64,000 nt of DNA, taken from contig JAFXOX010000034.1 in assembly GCA_017528345.1 (NCBI GenBank), positions 1 to 64,000 on the forward strand, read 5' to 3'. This document shows positions 1-7,306 of this stretch, piece by piece. A program made the translations under genes and the position numbers. This DNA is from Desulfovibrio sp. GTDB taxonomy: Bacteria > Desulfobacterota > Desulfovibrionia > Desulfovibrionales > Desulfovibrionaceae. Within the stretch, counting starts at the first letter, position 1; each line of letters opens with the position of its first letter. The notes under the pieces were generated by a model. The model was not told where the DNA came from, did not search any database, and saw only the letters and a program-made list of their open reading frames with translations.

Positions 1-337
1 AAAAATTAATTTATCTATAGAAAAATAATCATGATCAGAATTTATAAAGAAAAAGAGGTATCAGCATCGTATGTTTCAAAAAATGTTTTGCAAAAGATAG
101 AAAGTTAGACGGATGTGCGAGAAAAAAATTAAGCATGAGTATAGTCGTAATGGCCAAAATTATAAGATTTCGAAAAAGTTGAAAGTCGGGTGAAAAAAAC
201 GGTCGGAAGGACCCGGCGAAAAAAGTCAATGATTAACAATATTTACGAGATTCCGATTATACTTTCGTTGATTATTAGCTCACGGACTAAGGATTTGATA
301 TCAAGAAATTCATATTATATACATTTTCTCAAAATTG

Positions 338-562
338 TCAGAAATTTTTTAAAACGACGTTAATGGTTGCATAGGCCAGTTTTTTCTCCCTGGCCATAAA
401 AAGCATCCAGGTTTCTACGTCCCTGTTGGTTATTGACAAAAGGTCCTTCTCGTGCCAGTATGGTACAATGTGTACTTTGTATAAGGATTCCACGTTTTCA
501 CGAGTTCTTACAGTCACTTCGGAAAATCGCAAGTACACATGAAAAGCGTCTTCAATGAGCAT
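338..562 (-). pseudogene. Tyrosine recombinase (phage-type integrase) N-terminal fragment
   Basis: A 74-residue reading frame with a good ribosome site (AGGAGG, about 6 bases before ATG). It reads like the SAM-like DNA-binding domain of tyrosine recombinases: an initial helix (DAFHVYLRF), a TRENVESLYKVHIVPYW stretch, then LLSITNRDVETWM and YATINVVL, matching the usual 'H-I-P-x-G...L..IT..DV..W' layout. Integrases of this type run to about 300-400 residues with a catalytic R-H-R-Y domain. Here a stop follows residue 74 and no catalytic part is visible downstream, so it is a truncated remnant. It lies in AT-rich DNA at the window edge, as expected for a decayed genomic island. The family call rests on pattern only. 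Confidence 0.5.
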
Positions 563-672
563 ACGGTTTCCTCCTTTTTCAGTAACACTTCTCTTATCGG
601 GTTTTCCCCGATAACGGTTAGCTAAAGGCTGAAATCCGTACTTTCACTTCTTCCTCACTTTAAGTCTTCAAC

Positions 673-1227
673 CTAGACTTCCCTTTTCTGATAAAAAAGA
701 GAGCCTGTTTCTAAGTCCTCATTGCCATACGCGCTTTTGGCATTGTGATACGCCTCATATACCCCGTCATCGGCTCCAAAATCCACGGGCGCCTTCCAAC
801 GCAGCTTGCCGACAGGCTGCTTGCCAACAAAGGGATTGCCCCTGTAGGCAATGATATTTTCTGTCTTTCTCCCGACGAACGTTCCGTTAACGCAGCGAAC
901 GGCGAGCGCCTTGTCATAATGATTACCCGTAATGCGTTTGTTCTTGCCAAACTGAGCTCTCAGCTGCGCTTTTTCTTCTTGTATGGCTTTCTGCTGCGCT
1001 TCCATCGCACTCGCTTCCTTATGCATTTCACCCATTACTTCATGCTCCTTGTTTAGGCGTGCGCGATCGTCAACATCCTTTGTGTGTTTCACTACCGCTG
1101 CAGCCCAGACGCACCTTGGGCAGTCCTGTGGAAGGATAGGGGAAGGAGCCAGCTGGAGCACAAAAAAAGACAGGAAAAAAGCGAGCCATCTTTTCTTCCA
1201 CGATCTTGAGCATTTCAGGTGTTTCAT
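673..1227 (-). pseudogene. Carboxylesterase (type B) N-terminal fragment behind a foreign leader
   Basis: The last 75 or so of 184 residues (NGTFVGRKTENIIAYRG, then PFVGKQPVGKLRWKAPV, then DGVYEAYHNAKSAYGN) match the beginning of type B carboxylesterases, where the N-terminal strand leads to YRGIPY and RWK.P. The family is about 500 residues with a GESAG serine motif. Here the frame ends soon after the first conserved block, so the catalytic part is gone. The first 45 residues are basic and then hydrophobic (WLAFFLSFFVLQLAPSPILP), resembling a signal or membrane segment, followed by a Glu/Gln-rich helix (MEAQQKAIQEEKAQLRAQF) not expected in an esterase. An upstream TTG at 1239 is also possible. 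The ATG at 1227 is chosen because a dispersed leader element ends exactly there. Probably a non-functional chimera. Confidence 0.5.
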
Positions 1228-1285
1228 CCGTTTTTTCAACGCTGAGACCTGGGCCTAAAGCCCGAGGAAAAAGCGCCGCCTCCAT
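1227..1285 (-). repeat. Dispersed leader element, copy 1
   Basis: Begins ATGGAGGCGGCGC at 1285 and ends GAAAAAACGGATG, the final ATG being the start of the carboxylesterase fragment. Read from 1285 it encodes MEAALFPRALGPGLSVEKTD. The distance from the first ATG to the downstream ATG is 58 bases, exactly as in copy 2 (23596). Related copies: 23596 (+), 27583 (+), 45618 (+), 44999 (-). Function unknown. Confidence 0.55.
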
Positions 1286-1353
1286 CTTTACTCATTGCAG
1301 CTAATATTCAGCTCTTGGCCTCAGACGACACGTCCATGCTTCCCTTAACGATC

Positions 1354-4300
1354 TCAAAGCATACTTTCCAGCGTCTCAAAGAGCACATCGGGGTTCACCG
1401 GTTTTGAGAGATGGGCATTGAGTCCGGCCTGCAGGCTTCGCTGCACATCCTCATCAAAGGCGTTGGCTGTCAGGGCAATGATGGGGATCGTCTTGGCATC
1501 GCTGCGCTCCATAGCCCGGATGGCCACCGTTGCCTCAAGACCCGTCATAACCGGCATGCGCATATCCATCAGGATCACGTCGTAATAGCCTTCAGGGTGA
1601 TTGGCGAACATATCGACGGCGATCTGGCCATTTTCAGCGTGCTCGGTTTCCATACCCCGCATCTCAAGCACCTGTATGATAATCTCCGCATTGATGAGAA
1701 TATCTTCGGCCAAAAGTACCCGTTTTCCGGTAAGATCCACAGGGGTCCTTGTTTCTTGCTCGCTCACGCGCTTTTTCTGCAATACAGCCTTCAACTCCTC
1801 AAGCACAGTGCCCGAAAAGAGCGGTTTCGCGACAAAGCTGTCAACACCGGCGTCCAGTGCCTCGTTGAGCACATCATCCCAATTATAGGCCGTAAGAATA
1901 ATGATGGCCGATTCACTGCCGATGATCTGACGAATCTGACGCGTGGCCTCCACGCCGTTCATCTCCGGCATCTGCCAGTCAATAATAATCACATTGTAGG
2001 GCTCGCGGCGGGCATGACGCAATTTGACCATCTCAACAGCCTTCTGACCAGACGGCGCAATTTCCGAGGCAATGCCGATCTTTTCAAGCTCAAGTTTGGC
2101 GTGCTCGCAGGCAACGGCATCATCATCAACCACAAGGACGCTGATGTCAGCGGGGTTGAGCTCTAAGCCATCAGAGACTTTGCTTGGAAGATCGCCCACA
2201 TCCTGGAAGGTTACGGTCACCGTAAAGGTTGTTCCCACGCCCTTTTCACTGGCAACGCTAATCTGCCCGTTCATCATGTCCACAATATTTTTGGTGATGG
2301 CCATGCCAAGACCTGAGCTTCCGTACTTGTTGTTGGCGTCCAGAGTCTCCTGCGTAAAGGCGTCAAAAAGCGTGGGCAGATATTCCTTGCTGATGCCGAT
2401 ACCTGTGTCCTTGATGGTAAAGCGCAGCGTGGATTTCCCGTCAAAGGCAGAAATTTTCTCCACAAGAAGATCCACGTGCCCGGTATTGGTGAACTTCACC
2501 GCATTCCCCAGGATATTGATGAGCACCTGGCGGATCTTGATGCTATCGCCGATATAGTGACTATCCACAGAGCCGGTAATATTGCAGGTATAGGTCAGGC
2601 CCTTGTCCTGGCACTGGGCGCTGAAGATGGTGTTGATCTGCTCAATAAGCTTGGCAAAGTCGAATTCTTCGTTGTGGAAGATCATCCGGCCTGATTCAAT
2701 GCGGGACATATCGAGGATGTCGTTGATCAAAGACAGGAGATGCTGAGCTGAGCTTCCGATTTTCTTCAGGTAGTCACGGGTTTTACCTGAAAGATCCGGA
2801 TCATTCAGGGCAAGATTGTCGAGACCGATGATCGCGTTCATGGGTGTGCGTATTTCGTGGCTCATATTGGAGAGGAAAACCGTCTTGGCCTTGTTGGCTT
2901 CCTCCGCAGCACTGAGCGCTTCGCTCAAAGCATGACTTTTGCGCATATCATCACGTGTCTCGGCATCGATATCTGTGAAACCGACACCGACCACATCTTT
3001 GACTCTCGCCTCTTCGGTTTCTTCCGTCTCTTCAACAATTTGAACTACACGCAGCATCTCATAGCGTTCTTGGTCGTTACGTCGCACAATATAGCGATAC
3101 GTCAGAACCGTTCGCTCGGAAAGACCGGCACGAATCGCCTCGGGGTCGATAAAAGCAAGGAAACCCTCGCGGTAGGCTTCAGTGACATAACGCATAGCAT
3201 AGGCGCGAAACGTCTCAAGATAGCTCATGGGCTCGCCGCCATTGCCCGTATGCCCGGCTGCTTCGTCCCAGCGGTAGCAGATGCAGGAGTCATTGCGCAG
3301 ATTGACGTAGTACACGCCGCGATAATCGGCAGCGAGGGCTGTAATCATACGATCCTGCTGGATGCGCTCCTGTTCCTTGGCAAGCAGCTGCTTCTGCAGG
3401 GCAAGCTGCTCTTCCAACTCCTCCCGCTTGATGCGATTTTCGGTTTCCTGAACTTCCCTGTCCAAAACAACTTTGGCCGTCCTGCGAATCTGGACAATCA
3501 TGACGGCAAAGAGAATGGCAAGCACGCAAACTGTGGCCACAGAAAGAGCAAGGCTGCGAGAGACGATGCCCTGAGAAATAGAGCGAATCTGATCACTGAT
3601 AACGCTTTCACGCACAAGATAGGTCAGCATCCAGGATGTGCCGTGGACAGGCACATAGCTCATGGTTTCCCGTATGCCATCAAAGGTAAAGGTCACAACG
3701 CCTGCACGGCGCTGGCGAAAATCCTTGCGCATATTTTCCAGAGAGCTGCCGGGATCAAAGGTCGCCTTTTCCAGCACGCGCAGGAGATTATTGTCGCTCA
3801 AAAGACCGCCCAAAACCGTATCTGTCAGGGAAATACCCGTGTTTGTATAGAGGTCGCAGACGGTTGTGCTGCTGATATTGGAGACCAGGGAAATATTCTT
3901 GAGCATATTGTGCATGTCGATTTCCATGAAGCAGACCACAAGATGCGTCCCTGCAAAAGGCAGTCTGTCCACGGGAACGGCCACAATAATTTTTTTGTTG
4001 GAGCTTTCGGGGTTTTTGATGCCGACTTCCGGCGAGGAGAGCGTATGAAAATTGAAGGGGTATTGGTCGATGTCTGTGCGCGTGCCCCGCGAGGTATAAA
4101 TCAGCCCATCACTGTCCACAAAGGCAAATTTTTCCAAATGATAGAGCTGTTTCATGCGGGCCTGATAGGCCTGCAGTGACGCCACACTTTGCAGATCCTC
4201 TTTGGTCAGAAGGCCAATAGCCACATCCATACTGCTGACAAATCCCTGCAGCGTGGAAGCTACCACCTGTTCGCGTCGCTCTGAGAGTTCTCCGAGATAG

Positions 4301-4461
4301 CGCAAACTCACCGTATGAACGGCCTTCTCCGTATCTCGGCTCGCATTTTGGCCGGTCCAAAACGTGCCAAGCACAAGAAAAATCGCAACGATGATGCTGC
4401 CGATGACACCACATTGGATAATACTGCTGCCTTGGCTGTTTTTCACGACCTTGCCTCCCAT
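1354..4461 (-). CDS. Membrane-bound hybrid sensor histidine kinase with two receiver domains
   Basis: Phosphorelay sensor of about 1035 residues. Order: N-terminal membrane helix (IIVAIFLVLGTFW), a long extracytoplasmic sensor region of about 250 residues (Cache-like; ends with an SYVPVHGTSWMLTYLVRE segment typical of Cache domains), a second helix (LALSVATVCVLAILFAVMIV), a coiled coil (REELEEQLALQKQLLAKEQE), a PAS-like segment, HisKA (FLSNMSHEIRTPMNAIIG, phospho-His near residue 535), HATPase (NILGNAVKF, DTGIGI, SSGLGMAI), then two REC domains with phospho-acceptor Asp in IIIDWQMPEMNG and ILMDMRMPVMTG and conserved Lys in VAKPL and LSKPV. There is no C-terminal HPt, so an external phosphotransfer partner is expected. 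The ATG at 4461 is preferred over the longer frame to 4539, because the membrane helix then starts about 15 residues in. The ribosome site is weak, so the start is uncertain. The ligand is not evident. Confidence 0.9.
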   Translation of the reverse strand: MGGKVVKNSQGSSIIQCGVIGSIIVAIFLVLGTFWTGQNASRDTEKAVHTVSLRYLGELSERREQVVASTLQGFVSSMDVAIGLLTKEDLQSVASLQAYQARMKQLYHLEKFAFVDSDGLIYTSRGTRTDIDQYPFNFHTLSSPEVGIKNPESSNKKIIVAVPVDRLPFAGTHLVVCFMEIDMHNMLKNISLVSNISSTTVCDLYTNTGISLTDTVLGGLLSDNNLLRVLEKATFDPGSSLENMRKDFRQRRAGVVTFTFDGIRETMSYVPVHGTSWMLTYLVRESVISDQIRSISQGIVSRSLALSVATVCVLAILFAVMIVQIRRTAKVVLDREVQETENRIKREELEEQLALQKQLLAKEQERIQQDRMITALAADYRGVYYVNLRNDSCICYRWDEAAGHTGNGGEPMSYLETFRAYAMRYVTEAYREGFLAFIDPEAIRAGLSERTVLTYRYIVRRNDQERYEMLRVVQIVEETEETEEARVKDVVGVGFTDIDAETRDDMRKSHALSEALSAAEEANKAKTVFLSNMSHEIRTPMNAIIGLDNLALNDPDLSGKTRDYLKKIGSSAQHLLSLINDILDMSRIESGRMIFHNEEFDFAKLIEQINTIFSAQCQDKGLTYTCNITGSVDSHYIGDSIKIRQVLINILGNAVKFTNTGHVDLLVEKISAFDGKSTLRFTIKDTGIGISKEYLPTLFDAFTQETLDANNKYGSSGLGMAITKNIVDMMNGQISVASEKGVGTTFTVTVTFQDVGDLPSKVSDGLELNPADISVLVVDDDAVACEHAKLELEKIGIASEIAPSGQKAVEMVKLRHARREPYNVIIIDWQMPEMNGVEATRQIRQIIGSESAIIILTAYNWDDVLNEALDAGVDSFVAKPLFSGTVLEELKAVLQKKRVSEQETRTPVDLTGKRVLLAEDILINAEIIIQVLEMRGMETEHAENGQIAVDMFANHPEGYYDVILMDMRMPVMTGLEATVAIRAMERSDAKTIPIIALTANAFDEDVQRSLQAGLNAHLSKPVNPDVLFETLESML

Positions 4462-4722
4462 ACCATTGCTTCTGTTGCAATTAGTCTCACCATACACGAG
4501 TATCTCAACAAAGGCTACCTGAAAAGGCCCAAGCCGCATGAAAACAGCGTTCTACAGGCGTTCTGGAGAAGCATGTTGGATGTTCACTGAGGCGCCAAAG
4601 GCAAAAGACCTGCAAAAATTGAGCGACGAAAAGCGGAGATCGTCTTATTCCCCATGACCAGTCTTTTTCTGTTAATGCGTTGGGCATTTTGCCGGCGCTC
4701 TCCCCAACTCTCATTTTTTTGC

Positions 4723-4752
4723 TTCACAATGGTCTGTGGGATTTGCTATGCT
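4723..4752 (+). promoter_or_regulatory. Candidate sigma-70-type promoter for the NifX-like/MinD operon
   Basis: TTCACA at 4723-4728 and TATGCT at 4747-4752 with an 18-base spacer, 34 bases before the ATG at 4787. An AAGGAG ribosome site follows at about 4771. Inferred from consensus only. Confidence 0.45.
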
Positions 4753-4786
4753 AGAAATTCAATCAAACATAAGGAGATACGTACGA

Positions 4787-5164
4787 ATGACTGTCATTGC
4801 CATTTCCAGTGAAGGACCTACGCTCAATGATGCCGTTGATCCGCGCTATGGACGTGCCGGAGGTTTTATCATCGCCAAGGTGCCAGAAGACGGAGGCGAG
4901 CCCACCATTTCCTACCTCGACAACGGTGAGGCGCAAATGCTGCCCCAGGGAGCCGGCATTGTCACAACCGAGCACCTGGCCAATGCAGGCGTCACCGTTG
5001 TCCTGTCAGGTTATGTCGGCCCCAAAGCCTTTGAGGCCCTGGAAGCGGCGGGCATTGGCGTTGTGCAGGATATGGACAAAATGAGCACAGGCGAAGCTCT
5101 CAAGCAATTTCTGGACGGCCGCTGCTCTGTGGCTTCTTCTCCCAATCACGCCAGCGGACAGTAA
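4787..5164 (+). CDS. NifX/NifB-like iron-molybdenum cluster protein (ORP/MTH1175-like)
   Basis: A 125-residue protein of the dinitrogenase iron-molybdenum cofactor domain family: TVIAISSEGPTLNDAVDPRYGRA at the N terminus, a GIVTTEHLANAGVTVVLSGYVGPKAFEAL core, and a GIGVVQDM.. tail with family-typical spacing. Members carry or handle Mo-Fe or Mo-Cu sulfide clusters. In Desulfovibrio such small proteins (orange protein, ORP) are encoded beside MinD-like ATPases carrying a ferredoxin insert, which is the arrangement here: the next gene starts 2 bases after this stop. The start is fixed by AAGGAG eleven bases upstream of ATG, discarding a longer frame to 4736. The short C-terminal extension after residue 110 is poorly conserved. 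The exact metal cluster cannot be read from sequence. Confidence 0.85.
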   Translation: MTVIAISSEGPTLNDAVDPRYGRAGGFIIAKVPEDGGEPTISYLDNGEAQMLPQGAGIVTTEHLANAGVTVVLSGYVGPKAFEALEAAGIGVVQDMDKMSTGEALKQFLDGRCSVASSPNHASGQ

Positions 5165-5166
5165 TC

Positions 5167-6039
5167 ATGCGTATCGGCATTGCAAGCGGTAAGGGGGGCG
5201 CCGGCAAGACCATGCTTGCAGCCTCCCTGCACAGTGTGTGGCCTACCCAACACATTCTTGTGGACTGTGACGTTGAAGCGCCCAATCTTCATTTTTTTGC
5301 TCATCCACACATAGATCAGACCTGGACCGTCACCCTGCCTGTTCCGCAAGCGGTTACGGAAGCCTGCAGTCATTGCGGGGTGTGTCGGGATATCTGCCGC
5401 TACGGGGCCATTGCCAAGTTCGGACAAAACATCGCTGTTTTTCCGGACCTGTGTCACGGCTGTGGCGGCTGTTTTGCGGTCTGCCAGGAAAAGGCGCTTG
5501 TTACAGGCACACGCGAACTTGGTCGCATAGAACAGGGATCGTGCGGCGACACAGCCTATTTTTCTGGCTGCACACGCGTCGGTGAAGTCATGACGCCGCC
5601 TCTGCTGCGTAAGCTTTTGGCCCTGCTGCCAGAGCAAACACCCGCCGATGTCATCGTGGACTGTCCTCCTGGCGTTAGCTGCCCCGCTGTCACCGTTGCC
5701 CGACGAGTCGACGCCATGGTCCTTGTGGCTGATCCCACCCCCTTTGGGTATGCCGATTTCTGTCTTGCCTACGAGGCCTTCCATGCCCTTGGGCTCCCTC
5801 TCGCCTGTGTGCTCAACAGATGTGCCATGCCCGGCAATGAGGGTGGAGACGAAAAACTGAAGACGTTCTGCCAGACACATGGCATTCCTGTAGCCGGCGA
5901 GGTGCCGTTTACACGAGAAGCCGCCCACGCCCTTGCCCAGGGACGTCTTTTACCTGAACTTTCCCCTGACTGGCGCACACGCTTTGAGCAATTGTGCGCC
6001 AATCTGCAGCGCATTTTCGGCGAGGTGCAGCATGGCTGA
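5167..6039 (+). CDS. MinD-superfamily P-loop ATPase with inserted ferredoxin domain (first of a pair)
   Basis: 290 residues. Deviant Walker A with signature Lys (GIASGKGGAGKT, residues 4-15), VDCDVEAPN after strand 2, then an inserted two-[4Fe-4S] ferredoxin (CSHCGVCRDICRYGAI and CHGCGGCFAVCQEKAL, about residues 65-115), then IVDCPPGVSCP and a VADPTPFGYADF switch region. Members of this family work in pairs next to NifX-like proteins and are thought to drive ATP-dependent electron or metal-cluster transfer. In Desulfovibrio they belong to the ORP complex linked to cell division. The stop overlaps the start of the second ATPase by 8 bases, so the two are translationally coupled and probably form a heterodimer. 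Confidence 0.92.
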   Translation: MRIGIASGKGGAGKTMLAASLHSVWPTQHILVDCDVEAPNLHFFAHPHIDQTWTVTLPVPQAVTEACSHCGVCRDICRYGAIAKFGQNIAVFPDLCHGCGGCFAVCQEKALVTGTRELGRIEQGSCGDTAYFSGCTRVGEVMTPPLLRKLLALLPEQTPADVIVDCPPGVSCPAVTVARRVDAMVLVADPTPFGYADFCLAYEAFHALGLPLACVLNRCAMPGNEGGDEKLKTFCQTHGIPVAGEVPFTREAAHALAQGRLLPELSPDWRTRFEQLCANLQRIFGEVQHG

Positions 6040-6952
6040 GTTGCTCCGTGAAATTGTTGTCATCAGTGGTAAGGGAGGCACGGGCAAGACAAGCCTGACA
6101 TGTGCCTTTGCGGCTCTGGCCAAAAATACCCTGCTCTGTGACCTGGATGTAGATGTGCCGGACATGCATATTATCCTGAAGCCCACGCCACGACGGGAAG
6201 AACCCTTTATGGGTGGCAATAAGGCACGCATCCAGGAAGAGCTCTGCGAAGGCTGTGGCAGCTGCCGGGATCTCTGTCAATTTGAAGCCATCAGAGAGCA
6301 GGACGGCCATTTTCTCGTGGATCAGGCCCTCTGCGAAGGCTGCGGCGTCTGCTATAGTCTCTGTCCGCAAAAGGCCATAGCCTTTCCTGAAGCGCTGTGC
6401 GGACACTGGTTTATCAGTGACACGCGCTTTGGTCCCTTTGTCCACGCTCAGCTCAAGCCAGGTGAAGAAAATTCTGGCAAACTCGTCAGTCTCCTCAAAA
6501 AAGAAGCGCGCGCCCTCGCCAAAAGCCTGGGGGCCACAACCATTCTCTGCGATGGCTCCCCTGGCACAGGCTGCCCTGTGGTCAGTTCACTTGCCGGCGC
6601 AAGCCTGGCATTGGCTGTTGTGGAACCCAGTCTTTCAGGCCAGCACGATTTTCAGCGTGTGGCCGGAGTCTGCGCCCACTTCCACATTCCCGTAGGAGTC
6701 ATTATCAACCGCTACGACCTCAATCCGGAAGGAACAGAAGCTCTTGAGTCGCTCTGCCAAAAGGAGAACTACCCGCTCTTTGGTAAAATTCCCTTCAGCG
6801 GCGACATTCCCAAAGCAAGCCAGCAGGGCCTTGCCCTGACAGAACTACCTGGGCCTCTGGCCGGGACCGTGGAGACAATCTGGCAGAAGATTGTGCAATT
6901 TCAACCACAGGCTCAGCACATACTTCGCCCCATGCCCGGTAAAACGTCTTGA
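6032..6952 (+). CDS. MinD-superfamily P-loop ATPase with inserted ferredoxin domain (second of a pair)
   Basis: 306 residues. EIVVISGKGGTGKTSL (deviant Walker A), CDLDVDVPDMHI, inserted ferredoxin with CEGCGSCRDLCQFEAI and CEGCGVCYSLCPQKAI, then ILCDGSPGTGCPV and a VVEPSLSGQHDFQRV segment. The start ATG lies inside the end of the previous gene (8-base overlap). A longer frame upstream is only overlap with that gene. It is the partner of the preceding ATPase: both keep intact Walker and cysteine motifs, so both should be active. A HicB-like remnant and a strong inverted repeat follow. Confidence 0.92.
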   Translation: MAELLREIVVISGKGGTGKTSLTCAFAALAKNTLLCDLDVDVPDMHIILKPTPRREEPFMGGNKARIQEELCEGCGSCRDLCQFEAIREQDGHFLVDQALCEGCGVCYSLCPQKAIAFPEALCGHWFISDTRFGPFVHAQLKPGEENSGKLVSLLKKEARALAKSLGATTILCDGSPGTGCPVVSSLAGASLALAVVEPSLSGQHDFQRVAGVCAHFHIPVGVIINRYDLNPEGTEALESLCQKENYPLFGKIPFSGDIPKASQQGLALTELPGPLAGTVETIWQKIVQFQPQAQHILRPMPGKTS

Positions 6953-6979
6953 AACGCCATACAATGCCCAAGGAAGTAA

Positions 6980-7129
6980 CAGTACTATAAAAAATATTAC
7001 GTCACTGGGATCGTTAAGGAGCAAGATGGTTCCGGCTATTCTGTCTATTTTCCAGACTTTCTAGAGCTGTGCGCCGGAGGAGAAACTATTCCTGAAGCCA
7101 GAGCCAATGCCACGTACAACTCTCGATGA
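6980..7129 (+). pseudogene. HicB-like antitoxin remnant
   Basis: A short frame without a start codon between two stops reads KKYYVTGIVKEQDGSG, then YSVYFPDFLELCAGGETIPEA and RANAT. HicB antitoxins begin with a similar strand, a 'YSVYFPDFPGC.TAGDTLEEA..NA' block and then a helix and DNA-binding domain. Only the N-terminal fold remains, and there is no HicA gene beside it. The homology is clear by eye over about 45 residues. Too short for automatic gene finding. Confidence 0.6.
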
Positions 7130-7207
7130 GATTGCTAACAAGACATGAGAAGCCGGAGTGACACGTAGCGGGCATCTGGCTACAAAACGCTAGTTTTCGA
7201 CAAAAGA

Positions 7208-7247
7208 CGCCGTAAAACCCCATTTGGACAAAAGGGGTTTTACGGCG
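7208..7247. terminator. Perfect 14-bp inverted repeat between convergent genes
   Basis: Arms 7208-7221 (CGCCGTAAAACCCC) and 7234-7247 pair without mismatch around a 12-base loop. It lies between the plus-strand ATPase operon and the 3' end of fhs on the minus strand. On the minus strand the stem is followed by a T-rich stretch (TCTTTTGTC), so it most likely ends fhs transcription and may serve both directions. Confidence 0.75.
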
Positions 7248-7306
7248 CAATCATTTATAGAGAGGCCACATCTTTTTCTCAAGAGGCCGCTACACTCTGT
7301 TTTCGG

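Noticed and set aside
35..229. 64-codon minus-strand frame at the left edge
   Set aside because: Phe/Leu-rich translation of AT-rich DNA, no ribosome site, no family pattern.
2857..4179. 440-codon plus-strand frame
   Set aside because: Antisense shadow of the hybrid histidine kinase, whose minus-strand motifs are unmistakable.
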